From: Lachnospiraceae bacterium UBA3850 | GTDB taxonomy: Bacteria > Bacillota > Clostridia > Lachnospirales > Lachnospiraceae | Length of the DNA stretch: 62,152 nucleotides | NCBI GenBank assembly: GCA_002392655.1 | Contig: DGHK01000044.1 | Span: 1-62,152 of the forward strand | Direction of reading: 5' to 3' | Part shown: positions 32,625-43,075 of the stretch, piece after piece | Position numbering within the stretch: position 1 is the stretch's first letter | Layout: each line of letters begins with the position of its first letter | Translations under genes and position numbers: made by a program | Notes under the pieces: generated by a model | The model's input: the letters and a program-made list of their open reading frames with translations, nothing else | Databases searched by the model: none | What the model was told of the DNA's origin: nothing

Positions 32625-34184
32625 ATGGTCTTAAAAAGATTATTAGGGGAACTTGATTATGACATTATCTGTGGTGACGACACAACAGACGTAACAGATA
32701 TAACTAACGACTCCAGGAAGGTTGGTCCGGGCGGACTTTACTTTGCTATACCGGGAGCCAGAGTTGATGGTGCTGAATTTATTCCTGATGTAATAAGAAC
32801 GGGAGCGGCAGCCATAATAACTGAAAAAAATGAGGAGAGACTGGCCTGCATACTTGAAAATGATATCCTGATAAATGGAGAACTTCAGAAGGAAGAGGAT
32901 GATCAGGTAACTATCATTCACGTTGAGGATGTACGTTATGCTATGGGAGTCATGAGCTCCGAGTTCTATGATAATCCATGTGAGGAACTCACTGTAATAG
33001 GTATAACAGGTACAAAGGGCAAGACTACAACTTCTTATATGATAAAGGAGATGCTGGAGCTTGCAGATATAAAAACCGGCCTTATAGGAACTATTGAGAT
33101 AGATGATGGAAAGGAGAAAGTCTCCTCTCTTAATACAACACCTGAGTCTATAGTTCTGCATAAGAAGTTTAGGGATATGGTAGATAACGGATGCCATGCT
33201 GTTGTAATGGAGGTTTCCTCTCAGGCTCTTATGCTTGACAGAGTAGCCGGAGTTGATTTCGATTATGGTATCTTCACGAACCTATCACCTGATCACATAG
33301 GACCGAATGAACATGAGAATTATGAGGATTACAGAGATTCGAAGAAGAGACTTTTCTCGCTCTGTAACATAGGTATCTATAATCTCGACGATCCTGAAGC
33401 TAAGTATATGATAGAAGGCAGTACATCGGAAGCTATTACATTTGGCAAAAATGATAATGCTGACTATATAGCACTTGGCCATAAACTATATATGGAAAAT
33501 GGAATACTCGGAATTGAGTATGACCTGGAGGGCGTTCTTGAGGGTCATGTAAGAGTTGATCTGCCGGGTGATTTCAGTATTTATAATTCGCTGGCAGCAA
33601 TTGTTGTTGCCGACTGTATGGGCGTAAGCTTTGACGAAATCCAGAGGATACTTGAGCTTATCAAGGTTCGCGGACGTGTGGAGATGATTCCTATCTCTGA
33701 CAGCTTTACGCTTATGATTGACTATGCTCACAACGGAGTTGCGCTTGAGTCACTTCTTAAGGCTATCAGAGAGTATGAGCCGAAGAGAATAGTGAGTCTG
33801 TTCGGCTGCGGCGGAAACAGGGCAAAGGACAGAAGATATGAGATGGGAGAGGTATCCGGTAATTATTCTGATTTCACTATAATTACAAGTGATAATCCGA
33901 GAAATGAGGATCCTCAGGCTATAATAGATGATATAAAAGTTGGAATTGATAAAACAAATGGAGAGTATATCGACATAATCGACCGTAAGGAAGCTATTAG
34001 ATATGCAATCATGAATGCCAGGGAGGGTGATGTTATCATCCTTGCAGGTAAGGGCCACGAGGATTACCAGGAGATTAAGGGTAAGAAGCATCATATGGAT
34101 GAGCGTGACCTGATAAAAGAGATTTTGGAGGAAGAAGATGTCAGTAAAATATGCGGATATAATAATAGATATTTCGCAGAGTAA
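32625..34184 (+). CDS. murE: MurE: UDP-MurNAc-tripeptide synthetase (meso-DAP type)
   Basis: A 519-residue Mur ligase with all three domains. N-terminal UDP-MurNAc-dipeptide site: TNDSRKVGPGGLYFAIPG; ATP site: GITGTKGKTTTSYMI; amino-acid selector SDNPRNEDP, the DNPR sequence of meso-diaminopimelate ligases (lysine enzymes differ). It adds meso-DAP to UDP-MurNAc-L-Ala-D-Glu. The in-frame start at 32571 lies in a hairpin; AAGGAG supports ATG 32625. It occupies the place usually held by coaBC between rpoZ and priA. The 3' end overlaps priA by 47 bp. Confidence 0.93.
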   Translation: MVLKRLLGELDYDIICGDDTTDVTDITNDSRKVGPGGLYFAIPGARVDGAEFIPDVIRTGAAAIITEKNEERLACILENDILINGELQKEEDDQVTIIHVEDVRYAMGVMSSEFYDNPCEELTVIGITGTKGKTTTSYMIKEMLELADIKTGLIGTIEIDDGKEKVSSLNTTPESIVLHKKFRDMVDNGCHAVVMEVSSQALMLDRVAGVDFDYGIFTNLSPDHIGPNEHENYEDYRDSKKRLFSLCNIGIYNLDDPEAKYMIEGSTSEAITFGKNDNADYIALGHKLYMENGILGIEYDLEGVLEGHVRVDLPGDFSIYNSLAAIVVADCMGVSFDEIQRILELIKVRGRVEMIPISDSFTLMIDYAHNGVALESLLKAIREYEPKRIVSLFGCGGNRAKDRRYEMGEVSGNYSDFTIITSDNPRNEDPQAIIDDIKVGIDKTNGEYIDIIDRKEAIRYAIMNAREGDVIILAGKGHEDYQEIKGKKHHMDERDLIKEILEEEDVSKICGYNNRYFAE

Positions 34185-36216
34185 TGTTGACAGACCTTTT
34201 AGATATAAGATACCGGAGGAATTGGTTCATGCTATAGGAGAGGGAACGGTGGTAAAGGTTCCCTTCGGAAAAGGGGATAAAGTAAGAACCGGATATGTTA
34301 TCGGTCTTGCCGATGAGCCAAACTATGATATAGATAAGATAAAATCCATAATTGAGGTTTCGGAGAATTCAGTAAGTGTTGAGAGCAGACTGATAAAGCT
34401 TGCCGGATGGATGAAGGATAGGTATGGTTGCACTATGATAAGTGCACTGATGACCGTAATGCCTGTCAAGGAGAAGGTAAGGGAGAGAAAGTCTGAGATA
34501 GATATCCGAGAGAACATACCGGAATTCAGCCCCATAGATAGTCTGGAAAAACAGCAGCAGGATATAATAGATGATTTCATAAGTGATCTGGATAAAGTGT
34601 CAGAGGGATTAGCAGATGAAGAGTCCAAAAAGGGAAAGGATGTTTATCTTCTTCATGGAATTACAGGAAGTGGAAAGACCGAAGTATATATAAAGATGGC
34701 CGAAGAGGTTATAAGGAGGGGACAGGATGTTATAGTTCTTGTTCCCGAAATTGCGCTTACGTATCAGACTGTAGCCAGATTCGGAAGCTATTTCAGAGAC
34801 AGCATCTGTATACTAAATTCCCAACTTAGTAAGGGAGAGAAGTACCGCGAATTCATGAAGGCCATGAATGGTGAAACTCATATAATGATAGGACCGCGTT
34901 CTGCACTTTTTGCACCTTTTCAGAATCTGGGGCTTATTATAATAGATGAGGAGCATGATACCGCCTACAAGAGTGAGAAGACTCCTAAGTACCATGCAAG
35001 AGAGGTCGCAGAAAAAAGAGCTCAGCTCGAGGGTGCGAAGGTTATTCTTGGTTCTGCCACGCCGTCTATAGAGAGCTATTACAAGGCGGACACGGGAGAG
35101 TATAAGCTGTACGAGCTTACTGAAAGAGCTGGTGGTGCTACACTTCCTGATGTAGAGATAGTTGATCTGAGGGATGAACTGAGGAAGGGAAACAGAAGTA
35201 TCATATCTGAAGCTCTTTATAATAAGCTGAGAGCGGCCTTTGATAAAAAGGAGCAGGCAATGCTCTTTATAAATAGAAGGGGCTACAATACATTTGTCTC
35301 CTGCAGAAACTGCGGTGAGGCGATAAAGTGTCCGAACTGCGATGTTTCGCTGGCGCTTCATGGTAAGACTAGGCTTATGTGTCATTACTGCGGGTATGAA
35401 CAGGCGATGCCGAGAGAGTGTCCGAAGTGTAAGTCGAAGCTTATCGGAGGTTATGGAACAGGTACTGAGAAGCTCGAGGAAGAAGTGAAGAAGCTTTTTC
35501 CTGATATAAGGACTCTCAGGATGGATAAGGATACGACGACCAGAAAGGGAAGTCACGGTGCTATCATCAGGAAGTTCAGGGAAGGTCAGGCGGACTGTCT
35601 GATCGGAACACAGATGATAGTCAAGGGACATGATTTTCCGAGGGTTTCCGTTGTGGGAAATATACTTGCGGATCTCAGCCTCTTTGATACAGATTATGAA
35701 TCGGCTGAGAGAACATTTGACCTGCTTACACAGGCTTCGGGAAGAGCCGGAAGGGATGATATCCCGGGACATGTTGTTATACAAACTTATCAGCCTGATC
35801 ATTATGCGATAACGTCTGCCTCAGTTCAGGACTACAAGGGGTTTTACGATTACGAGATATCCTATAGAAAGTTTCTGCATTATCCTCCTTTTTATGATAT
35901 GCTTGCAATTCTTGTGAGCTCGGATAAGGAAGAGAGTGCAGCAAAGGTTTCGGATGAGATAGCAAATGCTATAAGGAAGTATATAGATGAGGTAAAGGAA
36001 GCCGGAGAGGGAGAGGCGCCCGACTGTATCGGTCCCACAGATGCATATATATACAGAATTAATAACATTTACAGAAAAGTGATATATATTAAGGCTTTGG
36101 AATATGATATACTGACTGACGTGACTGAGAGGGTGGACAGAATATATCAGGCTTACAGTGAAGTCGCTTCTGATGTAGAGGTACAGTATGATTTCAATCC
36201 CATGAGGATCATTTAG
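34138..36216 (+). CDS. priA: Primosomal protein N' (PriA helicase)
   Basis: A 692-residue superfamily 2 helicase. The 3' DNA-binding domain is N-terminal; the helicase core carries [14 protein letters not shown] (Walker A) and IIIDEEHD (DEEH); a zinc-binding insert has [30 protein letters not shown]; and the C-terminal domain completes it. It restarts stalled forks by loading DnaB/DnaC-type helicase. The ATG at 34138 has TTGGAGGAAGAAG in front and overlaps murE by 47 bp, so coupled expression is likely. Confidence 0.96.
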   Translation: MSVKYADIIIDISQSNVDRPFRYKIPEELVHAIGEGTVVKVPFGKGDKVRTGYVIGLADEPNYDIDKIKSIIEVSENSVSVESRLIKLAGWMKDRYGCTMISALMTVMPVKEKVRERKSEIDIRENIPEFSPIDSLEKQQQDIIDDFISDLDKVSEGLADEESKKGKDVYLLHGITGSGKTEVYIKMAEEVIRRGQDVIVLVPEIALTYQTVARFGSYFRDSICILNSQLSKGEKYREFMKAMNGETHIMIGPRSALFAPFQNLGLIIIDEEHDTAYKSEKTPKYHAREVAEKRAQLEGAKVILGSATPSIESYYKADTGEYKLYELTERAGGATLPDVEIVDLRDELRKGNRSIISEALYNKLRAAFDKKEQAMLFINRRGYNTFVSCRNCGEAIKCPNCDVSLALHGKTRLMCHYCGYEQAMPRECPKCKSKLIGGYGTGTEKLEEEVKKLFPDIRTLRMDKDTTTRKGSHGAIIRKFREGQADCLIGTQMIVKGHDFPRVSVVGNILADLSLFDTDYESAERTFDLLTQASGRAGRDDIPGHVVIQTYQPDHYAITSASVQDYKGFYDYEISYRKFLHYPPFYDMLAILVSSDKEESAAKVSDEIANAIRKYIDEVKEAGEGEAPDCIGPTDAYIYRINNIYRKVIYIKALEYDILTDVTERVDRIYQAYSEVASDVEVQYDFNPMRII

Positions 36217-36230
36217 ATAGGAGAAGAAAA

Positions 36231-36746
36231 ATGGCAATCAGAAATATTCGAGAAGACGGAGATGAGGTTTTAAGGAAGGTCTGCAAGCCTGTTACGAAGA
36301 TGACTGACAGGCTGAGCCAGCTTATAGATGATATGTTTGAAACTATGTATGAGGCAAATGGCGTAGGTCTTGCTGCGCCTCAGGTTGGTGTTCTTCGAAG
36401 AATTGTAGTTATAGATACTATGGAGGATAATCCGCTTGTGCTTGTGAATCCTGAGATAATTGAAGAGGACGGAGAGCAGACCGGTCCGGAGGGCTGCCTC
36501 AGTCTCCCGGGACTTCAGGGCGATGTTACCAGACCGCAGCATGTAATCTGCAAAGCACTGGACAGAAATATGAACGAGATCACAGTTGAGGGCGAGGATC
36601 TTTTGGCAAGGGCCATATGTCATGAGCTTGATCATCTGGATGGAATACTCTATAAGGATCTGGCGATTGACGGACTGTACAAGGTTGAGCCAATAGAGCC
36701 GGAAGAGGACGAGGAAGCTGACGAGGATTACGAAGAAGAGGAATAA
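36231..36746 (+). CDS. def: Peptide deformylase
   Basis: A 171-residue type 1 deformylase. Motifs [18 protein letters not shown] and HELDHLDG (HEXXH variant with the metal-binding pair) are all intact. It removes the formyl group from nascent peptides. The acidic tail ([14 protein letters not shown]) is longer than usual. AGGAGAAGA precedes the ATG; the fmt gene follows directly. Confidence 0.97.
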   Translation: MAIRNIREDGDEVLRKVCKPVTKMTDRLSQLIDDMFETMYEANGVGLAAPQVGVLRRIVVIDTMEDNPLVLVNPEIIEEDGEQTGPEGCLSLPGLQGDVTRPQHVICKALDRNMNEITVEGEDLLARAICHELDHLDGILYKDLAIDGLYKVEPIEPEEDEEADEDYEEEE

Positions 36747-36752
36747 GTGTCG

Positions 36753-37670
36753 ATGAGAGTTGTATATATGGGTACGCCGGATTTTGCCGTGCGACCGCTT
36801 AAGAAGATATATGAAGCAGGACATGAAATAGTAGGAGTATATACTCAGCCTGATGCGTGGAAGGGACGAAGCAAGAAATTGCTTCCTTCTGATGTTAAGA
36901 AGGCTGCTTTGGAACTGGGGCTGGATGTTCTTCAGCCTGAGAAGCTGAGAGAGAGTTCTGCGGTTGAGGAGCTTAGGGCTCTTGCACCCGATATAATAGT
37001 AGTTGCAGCATATGGCCAGATACTTTCGGAGGATGTGCTGAATATCCCGAAGTACGGCTGTATCAATATACATGCCTCACTGCTTCCAAAATACAGAGGT
37101 GCATCTCCTATAGAGGCCAGTATAATAAATGGCGATGAGAAGACCGGAATAACTATTATGTATATGGCAAAGGGGCTTGATACAGGAGATATAATCAGTC
37201 AGGAAGAAGTTGAGATTGGTTTACATAACGCTGAGACGCTTGCTGTAAGGCTTTCAGAGGTCGGGGCTGAACTGGTTGTGAAAACTATTTCAGATATAGA
37301 GAACGGAAGTGCTACCAGAACTCCGCAGGATGATAGTGAAAGCAGCTACTGCGGAAAGCTTGATAAGTCAATGGGACAGCTCGATTTCAGCAAATCAGCT
37401 GTAGAGCTTGAGAGACTGGTAAGAGGACTTTATCCATGGCCATGTGCATATATGACTTTAGATGGTAAAAATCTGAAAATAATTGATTCTGAGGTTACAG
37501 ATGTAAAGGACGAATCAGTTCAGGTTGGATCGGTATGCGAAGTCACTAAAAAGTACTTTGTTATCAGATGCTCAGAGGGCGGACTCAAGATAAAAAAACT
37601 CCAGCCTGAGGGCAAGAAGCCAATGGATACAGTTGCTTTCCTTAACGGGTACAGGGTTCGGGTCGGATGA
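36753..37670 (+). CDS. fmt: Methionyl-tRNA formyltransferase
   Basis: A 305-residue enzyme: RVVYMGTPDFAVRPLK at the start, the 10-formyl-THF motif INIHASLLPKYRGASPIEAS, and a C-terminal OB domain. It makes fMet-tRNA for initiation, complementing the adjacent def. The GTG at 36747 is possible, but ATG 36753 is better spaced from GAAGAGGA. Its stop overlaps the rsmB start by 4 bp. Confidence 0.96.
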   Translation: MRVVYMGTPDFAVRPLKKIYEAGHEIVGVYTQPDAWKGRSKKLLPSDVKKAALELGLDVLQPEKLRESSAVEELRALAPDIIVVAAYGQILSEDVLNIPKYGCINIHASLLPKYRGASPIEASIINGDEKTGITIMYMAKGLDTGDIISQEEVEIGLHNAETLAVRLSEVGAELVVKTISDIENGSATRTPQDDSESSYCGKLDKSMGQLDFSKSAVELERLVRGLYPWPCAYMTLDGKNLKIIDSEVTDVKDESVQVGSVCEVTKKYFVIRCSEGGLKIKKLQPEGKKPMDTVAFLNGYRVRVG

Positions 37671-39028
37671 ATACAAGAAGGATATGTTACGATATACTTT
37701 TGAAAATTGAAAAGGAAGATATGTATGTGAGTGAGCTGCTTGAGGCGGCTCTTCGTACGCTGCAGTTTTCGGATAAAAGAGACAGAGCATTTATTACGAG
37801 AATAGTCGAGGGAGTGACTGAAAGGGAAATCTCCCTTGATTTTTTGATTGACAGATTTTCCCAAAAGGGTAAAACTGCCGGAATAAAAACTGAGATAAGA
37901 ATAGTTCTCAGAATGGGCGTATATCAGATCAGATATATGGACTCTGTTCCGGACAGAGCGGCGGTTTCGGAAGCTGTAAGGCTGACCAAGGAGCTGGGAT
38001 ATGAAGGACTGACCGGATATGTAAATGGCCTGCTGAGGAACATAGCTGATATGAAGGAACAGGGAAAGTTTGATAGCTTCCTGGTCAGCAGAATGGATAC
38101 CAGGTATTCGACACCGAAGTGGCTATGTGATTTTCTTGTTAAAGAATATGGAAAAGAATATGCAAGACTTATACTCGAGTATCAGTATGAAGAACATGAT
38201 ACGGTTATACGTATCAATTCACTGAAGACGGATAAGGAGGGACTTCGTAAGAAGCTTCTGGAAGCCGGAATTGAGGTTTCGGATGGAGTCCTTACTGATA
38301 GGTGTCTGAGAATAAAAGGATATGATTCGATAAGAAGAATACCGGGATATAGAGATGGACTCTTCATCGTTCAGGATGAAACGTCTGTTTGTGCAGTTGA
38401 AAATATAGGTATAAAGCCCGGAGATAAGGTGCTGGATCTCTGTGCATCACCGGGTGGAAAAACTCTTCTTGCATATGAGCTCGCCTGTATAGCTGATAAG
38501 GCTTCCGGTGAGCTAAAGGACGGCTTTGTGCTTTCAAGAGATATCTCGGAAAGCAAGCTCTCGAAGATAAAGGAAAATGCCGAGAGACTTGATTTTAAGG
38601 GGATACAGCTTGAGGTGAGTGATGCAACTCAGCTAGATAAGGGGATAGCCGGACTTCCTGATGATGAAAAGTTTGATGTTGTTATTGCAGATGTTCCATG
38701 TTCGGGACTGGGGATAATCGGAAGAAAGAATGATATAAAGTATCATATGAATCCGGAAAGTATGAAGGTTCTTTCAGAACAGGGACTCGTAATCCTGAAA
38801 CATGCAACTGAGTACGTGAAAAAAGGTGGCCGTATCTGCTTCTCTACGTGCACTATAAATCCGGCAGAAAACGGTGATAATGTGAGAAGATTTCTGGAAG
38901 ACTTAGATGCCTCTATGCAGGATGGCTCGATTAAAGGTAATATGTTTGAGATAATAAAGGAAAAAACATATCTCCAGGGAATAGATGGAAGTGACGGATT
39001 CTACTATTGCATTCTAGAGGCAATGTAG
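37667..39028 (+). CDS. rsmB: 16S rRNA cytosine-5 methyltransferase RsmB
   Basis: A 453-residue m5C methyltransferase. An N-terminal NusB-like helical domain (about 1-140) is followed by the SAM-dependent domain with CASPGGKT, DVPCSGLG and SFSTCTINPAEN-type motifs carrying the two catalytic cysteines. It methylates C967 in the E. coli 16S numbering. It overlaps fmt by 4 bp and is followed by rlmN. Confidence 0.95.
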   Translation: MNTRRICYDILLKIEKEDMYVSELLEAALRTLQFSDKRDRAFITRIVEGVTEREISLDFLIDRFSQKGKTAGIKTEIRIVLRMGVYQIRYMDSVPDRAAVSEAVRLTKELGYEGLTGYVNGLLRNIADMKEQGKFDSFLVSRMDTRYSTPKWLCDFLVKEYGKEYARLILEYQYEEHDTVIRINSLKTDKEGLRKKLLEAGIEVSDGVLTDRCLRIKGYDSIRRIPGYRDGLFIVQDETSVCAVENIGIKPGDKVLDLCASPGGKTLLAYELACIADKASGELKDGFVLSRDISESKLSKIKENAERLDFKGIQLEVSDATQLDKGIAGLPDDEKFDVVIADVPCSGLGIIGRKNDIKYHMNPESMKVLSEQGLVILKHATEYVKKGGRICFSTCTINPAENGDNVRRFLEDLDASMQDGSIKGNMFEIIKEKTYLQGIDGSDGFYYCILEAM

Positions 39029-39055
39029 CATAAGTTTTTATAAAGGGTTAATGAT

Positions 39056-40114
39056 ATGGAAGACATCAGAGGGTTATACCTGACTGAATTAACTGAATAT
39101 TCTGTAAAAAAAGGATGGCCTAAGTTTCGTGCAAAACAGGTTTATGAGTGGCTTCATAAAAAGCATGTCGAATCAGTAGATGATATGACAAATGTACCTA
39201 AGTCCATGAGAGAGGAACTGGACAGGGACATAGCTCACGTTAAGTATGTAACTCACCAGACAGATAAGTCCGACGGAACAAGGAAGTTCCTTTTTGAGAT
39301 GCAGGACGGCCAGATGATAGAAACTGTTTTTATGAAGTATCATCATGGAAACTCTATATGCATATCTTCACAGGCTGGCTGTGCCATGGGCTGTGCTTTT
39401 TGTGCGTCTACTATTGGCGGCTGTATCAGAGCTCTGAGCGCCGGTGAGATGCTGGGACAGATATATCAGGCAATGAACATAGTTTCAAAAGAGGACAGCG
39501 ATTTCGAGATATCCCATGTTGTAGTTATGGGTACGGGCGAACCGCTTCAGAACTATGATAACCTGATAAGATTCATAAAGCTGATATCTGATAAGGACGG
39601 CTATGATCTTAGTATCAGAAATATAACAGTCTCCTCCTGTGGAATAGTTCCGAATATAAAGAGGCTGGCGGATGAAGGGCTGGGAATTACATTTGCACTG
39701 TCGCTTCATGCTCCGACAGATGAACTGAGACGTACCATAATGCCTATAGCAAATAAGTACAGTATAGAAGAAACTCTCGATGCCACGGATTATTATTTTG
39801 ATAAAACCGGACGCAGGATAACGATAGAGTATAGCCTGATGCACGAAATAAACGACTCGCCGGAGGATGCAGAGAGACTCGGGAAGCTTTTAAATAAAAG
39901 GAGTTTTCGCAATGGACACAGCGGTATATATCATGTTAATCTTATTCCCGTTAATCCAGTCGATGAGAGAGATTTCAAGGCGAGCTCCGCATCAAATATA
40001 GATGAATTTAAGAAAATACTTGAAAAAAATCGAATAAATGTTACTATTAGGAGAGGTATGGGCAGAGATATTGATGCTGCCTGTGGTCAGTTAAGAAGAA
40101 AGTATGGTGTTTAG
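39056..40114 (+). CDS. rlmN: Dual-specificity RNA methyltransferase RlmN
   Basis: A 352-residue radical SAM enzyme. The CX3CX2C cluster is CAMGCAFC. The conserved cysteines for the methyl-shuttling thiol are in place (SSCGIVPN-type region and C-terminal DAACGQL). It methylates C2 of A2503 in 23S rRNA and A37 of some tRNAs. RBS AAAGGGTTAATG-type. Same order as in Bacillus: rsmB-rlmN-PP2C-kinase. Confidence 0.96.
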   Translation: MEDIRGLYLTELTEYSVKKGWPKFRAKQVYEWLHKKHVESVDDMTNVPKSMREELDRDIAHVKYVTHQTDKSDGTRKFLFEMQDGQMIETVFMKYHHGNSICISSQAGCAMGCAFCASTIGGCIRALSAGEMLGQIYQAMNIVSKEDSDFEISHVVVMGTGEPLQNYDNLIRFIKLISDKDGYDLSIRNITVSSCGIVPNIKRLADEGLGITFALSLHAPTDELRRTIMPIANKYSIEETLDATDYYFDKTGRRITIEYSLMHEINDSPEDAERLGKLLNKRSFRNGHSGIYHVNLIPVNPVDERDFKASSASNIDEFKKILEKNRINVTIRRGMGRDIDAACGQLRRKYGV

Positions 40115-40116
40115 GT

Positions 40117-40836
40117 TTGATATCTACTGGAAGAACAGATAAAGGTAGAAAAAGAAACAATAACCAGGATAGCATATTTATAAGTGATACTCCCGTAGGC
40201 CCCCTTCCGAATCTGTATATAGTTGCAGATGGTATGGGTGGACATGCTGCAGGAGATTTTGCGTCGAGGTATGCTATTAGTGTAGTTGTAGATTTTGTCA
40301 GAAAATCGACAGTGGTCAATCCTATTTCGCTTCTTAGAAGGGCTCTGGTTTATTCCAGCAATGAGCTGTTTAAGGAGGCCGACAAGGATAAGGACAAAAT
40401 GGGAATGGGCACTACTATGGTTGCGGCAGTTATTGTTGATAAGAAGCTTTATGTTGCAAACATAGGTGATAGCAGATTGTATCAGATAAATGATGATATA
40501 AAACAGATCACTATGGATCATTCTCTTGTAGAGGAACTTATTAGAAGCGGACAGCTTGAGAGAAATAAAGGAAGAAATCATCCGGAGAAGAACATAATCA
40601 CGAGAGCTATGGGCTCAAGAGATGAGGCTATGCCTGACTTCTTTGAGATTAATATCTCTGAAGGTGATAAGATACTTCTTTGTTCGGACGGACTGTCGAA
40701 CATGGTTGAGGATGATGAAATTAAGGATATCATTCAGGATAATTCTTCTTTAGATGATGCAGTATCTTCATTAATCAGCAGAGCTAATTATTATGGCGGA
40801 AATGATAATATCTCCGTAATAATAGTTTCTATATAG
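40117..40836 (+). CDS. PP2C-type Ser/Thr phosphatase (PrpC/Stp-like)
   Basis: A 239-residue PPM phosphatase: RKRNNNQD, DGMGGHAAGDFAS, GDSRLY, CSDGLSNMV and GGNDNISVI supply the metal-binding aspartates. It counteracts the PASTA kinase next door. The start is a TTG two bases after the rlmN stop; no ATG or GTG fits, and the RBS is weak, so the start is uncertain and expression may rely on coupling with rlmN. The 9-bp gap to the kinase gene fits the conserved pair. Confidence 0.95.
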   Translation: MISTGRTDKGRKRNNNQDSIFISDTPVGPLPNLYIVADGMGGHAAGDFASRYAISVVVDFVRKSTVVNPISLLRRALVYSSNELFKEADKDKDKMGMGTTMVAAVIVDKKLYVANIGDSRLYQINDDIKQITMDHSLVEELIRSGQLERNKGRNHPEKNIITRAMGSRDEAMPDFFEINISEGDKILLCSDGLSNMVEDDEIKDIIQDNSSLDDAVSSLISRANYYGGNDNISVIIVSI

Positions 40837-40845
40837 AGAGGTAAA

Positions 40846-43074
40846 ATGATGTTAAAACCCGGAACAATTTTAGATGACAGATATGAAATAATAGATGTAG
40901 TCGGAACCGGTGGAATGTCTACAGTTTACAGAGCCAAGGATGAGAGACTTAAAAGATTTGTGGCTATAAAGGTTCTTAAATCAGACTACAGTTCAGATCA
41001 GAATTTCGTATCTAAGTTTCGTGCCGAGGCGCAGTCCTCTGCAGGACTTACACATCCAAATATAGTAAGTGTATATGATGTATGCGAGGACGATGGCAGA
41101 TACTTCATCGTTATGGAGCTTGTTGAAGGAATAACTCTTAAGGAGTATATCAACCTGAATGGAAGACTGAGCATGGCTCAGGCTATCGATTTTTCTATTC
41201 AGATAGCATCCGGACTTGAAGCAGCTCACGAGCATCATGTTATCCATCGTGATATTAAACCACAGAACATAATAGTATCTAAGAGCGGAAATATAAAAGT
41301 AACAGATTTTGGTATAGCCAAGGCTGCTACTTCTACAACTATGTCCACAACAGGTATAGGTTCCGTTCATTATATATCTCCAGAGCAGGCAAGAGGTGGA
41401 TACAGTGATGAGAGAAGTGATATATATTCTCTTGGTATCACTATGTATGAGATGGTTACAGGAAGAGTTCCATTTGAAGGAGATACAAATGTAGCTATAG
41501 CTCTTATGCATATACAGAATGATATGATTCCGCCGAGACAGCTCTTCCCTGATATCTTCCCAAGCTTTGAGAAGATAATCATGAAGGCGTCTCAGAAGAA
41601 GCCGGAGAGGAGATACCTGACAGCTGCGGCTCTTATCGCAGATCTTAACAGAGTAAAAGAAAATCCGAATATAGATATAATAGTTGCACCAAATACAGTC
41701 GCAGGTGCGCCGACACAGCAGTTTACTTCTGAAGATATGCAGAAGATTAAGAATGGCGCAAGAGGATATGCAGATCCGAATATGCAGCCTGCTCAGACGC
41801 CTATGAGCTCTGAGGTCAGACCTGACAGAAGCCGTATAGATGCACTCCTTAATCAACAGGATGATGAGGATTTCTATGATGAGCCTGTTCAGCCGAGAAG
41901 AGGCGGACTCAAGAAGATTGAGGATGATTTTTATGATGATCCTGACGGAAGAGGTCAGTACAGAGTTGCTACTCGTGTAGAGGATGAGGATGAGTACGAC
42001 GAGAATGTAGATCCTAAGCTTGAAAAAGCGGTAATGATTGGCGGTATAGCTGCTGCTATCATAGTCGCTGTTATAATATTTGTTTTTGTCGGAAGTACCA
42101 TGGGCTGGTTTGGCTTCGGAAGTAAGGAGAAGAAGTCTACGGCTTCAGAGACAACAACAGAAGCATCAACTGAGGCTGCAACAGTCAAAATGGTGGACGT
42201 AGTCGGACTCAGCCAGAAGGCAGCTGAGAAGGATCTCAAGGAAGCCGGATTTAAGAATTACAAGTTTGTTGAAGAGAATTCGCTTGATGTTAAGGCCGGT
42301 TATGTAATAAGCCAGAACGTTGATCCAGGTACACCTATAGCAAAGGATGCTGAGATAGTTGTTACTGTAAGTGCCGGAGCTGAGGAGCTTGAGGTAGCTG
42401 ATGTTAAGAACGCCAGCGAGGACGATGCATTTGATATCCTCCAAAAGCAGGGCTTCAAGCCGACAAGATCCTACAAGTTTGATGATACCGTTGAAGAGGG
42501 TTGTGTTATATCTACAGATCCTTCAGCAGGTACCAAGGCAAAAGCTGGTGATACTGTAGTTATTTATGTAAGTCAGGGTGCAGAGGAGAAAACTGTTGAG
42601 GTTCCTGATCTCTCCGGATTATCCGAAGCAGCTGCAAAGGGAGCTCTCGAGACTAATAACCTGACTCTCGGAAATGTAACCTATGAGTTTAACTCTGATG
42701 TGGCAGCAGGTCTTGTAATAAGACAGAGCGTTAGTGCCAAGACAGAGGTTAAGGAAGGAACCACCGTTGATATAGTAGTCAGCAACGGAGCTGAGTCCAA
42801 GACTTATAAAGGAAATGTTTCCGGTAATATATCTACTAACGATGAGACACTTGCACAGACAACAGTTACAGTAAATGTTTACATCAACGATGGTGATGGA
42901 TACCATCTTGTTTACAGCGCGACACAGAGTGGTGCATCAATCGATGTCAGCGGCTCACTGGGAGGTCTTAACTATAACAATGGTACTGTGTCATTTACAG
43001 TTACAGATGCTAATGGTTCTGATGTTTCCGGAAGCTATAATAAGTCACTGACACTTTCCTATGAGAATGAGTAA
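40846..43074 (+). CDS. PASTA-domain Ser/Thr kinase (PrkC/PknB-like)
   Basis: A 742-residue receptor-type kinase. The cytosolic kinase domain (about 10-270) has GTGGMSTVYRAKD, AIKVLK, VIHRDIKPQN and DFGIAKA; a proline-, glutamine- and aspartate-rich juxtamembrane follows; one helix lies at about 395-420 (IGGIAAAIIVAVIIFVFVGS); then three PASTA domains (about 447-512, 515-580 and 583-650). It ends with a ~95-residue extension (TTVTVNVYINDGDGYHLVYS) that is not a PASTA. It senses wall fragments and controls growth and division. GAGAGGTAAA precedes the ATG. Confidence 0.96.
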   Translation: MMLKPGTILDDRYEIIDVVGTGGMSTVYRAKDERLKRFVAIKVLKSDYSSDQNFVSKFRAEAQSSAGLTHPNIVSVYDVCEDDGRYFIVMELVEGITLKEYINLNGRLSMAQAIDFSIQIASGLEAAHEHHVIHRDIKPQNIIVSKSGNIKVTDFGIAKAATSTTMSTTGIGSVHYISPEQARGGYSDERSDIYSLGITMYEMVTGRVPFEGDTNVAIALMHIQNDMIPPRQLFPDIFPSFEKIIMKASQKKPERRYLTAAALIADLNRVKENPNIDIIVAPNTVAGAPTQQFTSEDMQKIKNGARGYADPNMQPAQTPMSSEVRPDRSRIDALLNQQDDEDFYDEPVQPRRGGLKKIEDDFYDDPDGRGQYRVATRVEDEDEYDENVDPKLEKAVMIGGIAAAIIVAVIIFVFVGSTMGWFGFGSKEKKSTASETTTEASTEAATVKMVDVVGLSQKAAEKDLKEAGFKNYKFVEENSLDVKAGYVISQNVDPGTPIAKDAEIVVTVSAGAEELEVADVKNASEDDAFDILQKQGFKPTRSYKFDDTVEEGCVISTDPSAGTKAKAGDTVVIYVSQGAEEKTVEVPDLSGLSEAAAKGALETNNLTLGNVTYEFNSDVAAGLVIRQSVSAKTEVKEGTTVDIVVSNGAESKTYKGNVSGNISTNDETLAQTTVTVNVYINDGDGYHLVYSATQSGASIDVSGSLGGLNYNNGTVSFTVTDANGSDVSGSYNKSLTLSYENE

Positions 43075-43075
43075 A

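Noticed and set aside
34813..35802. A 329-residue open frame on the minus strand
   Set aside because: It lies wholly inside priA, which has all helicase and zinc motifs; it has no RBS or family match.
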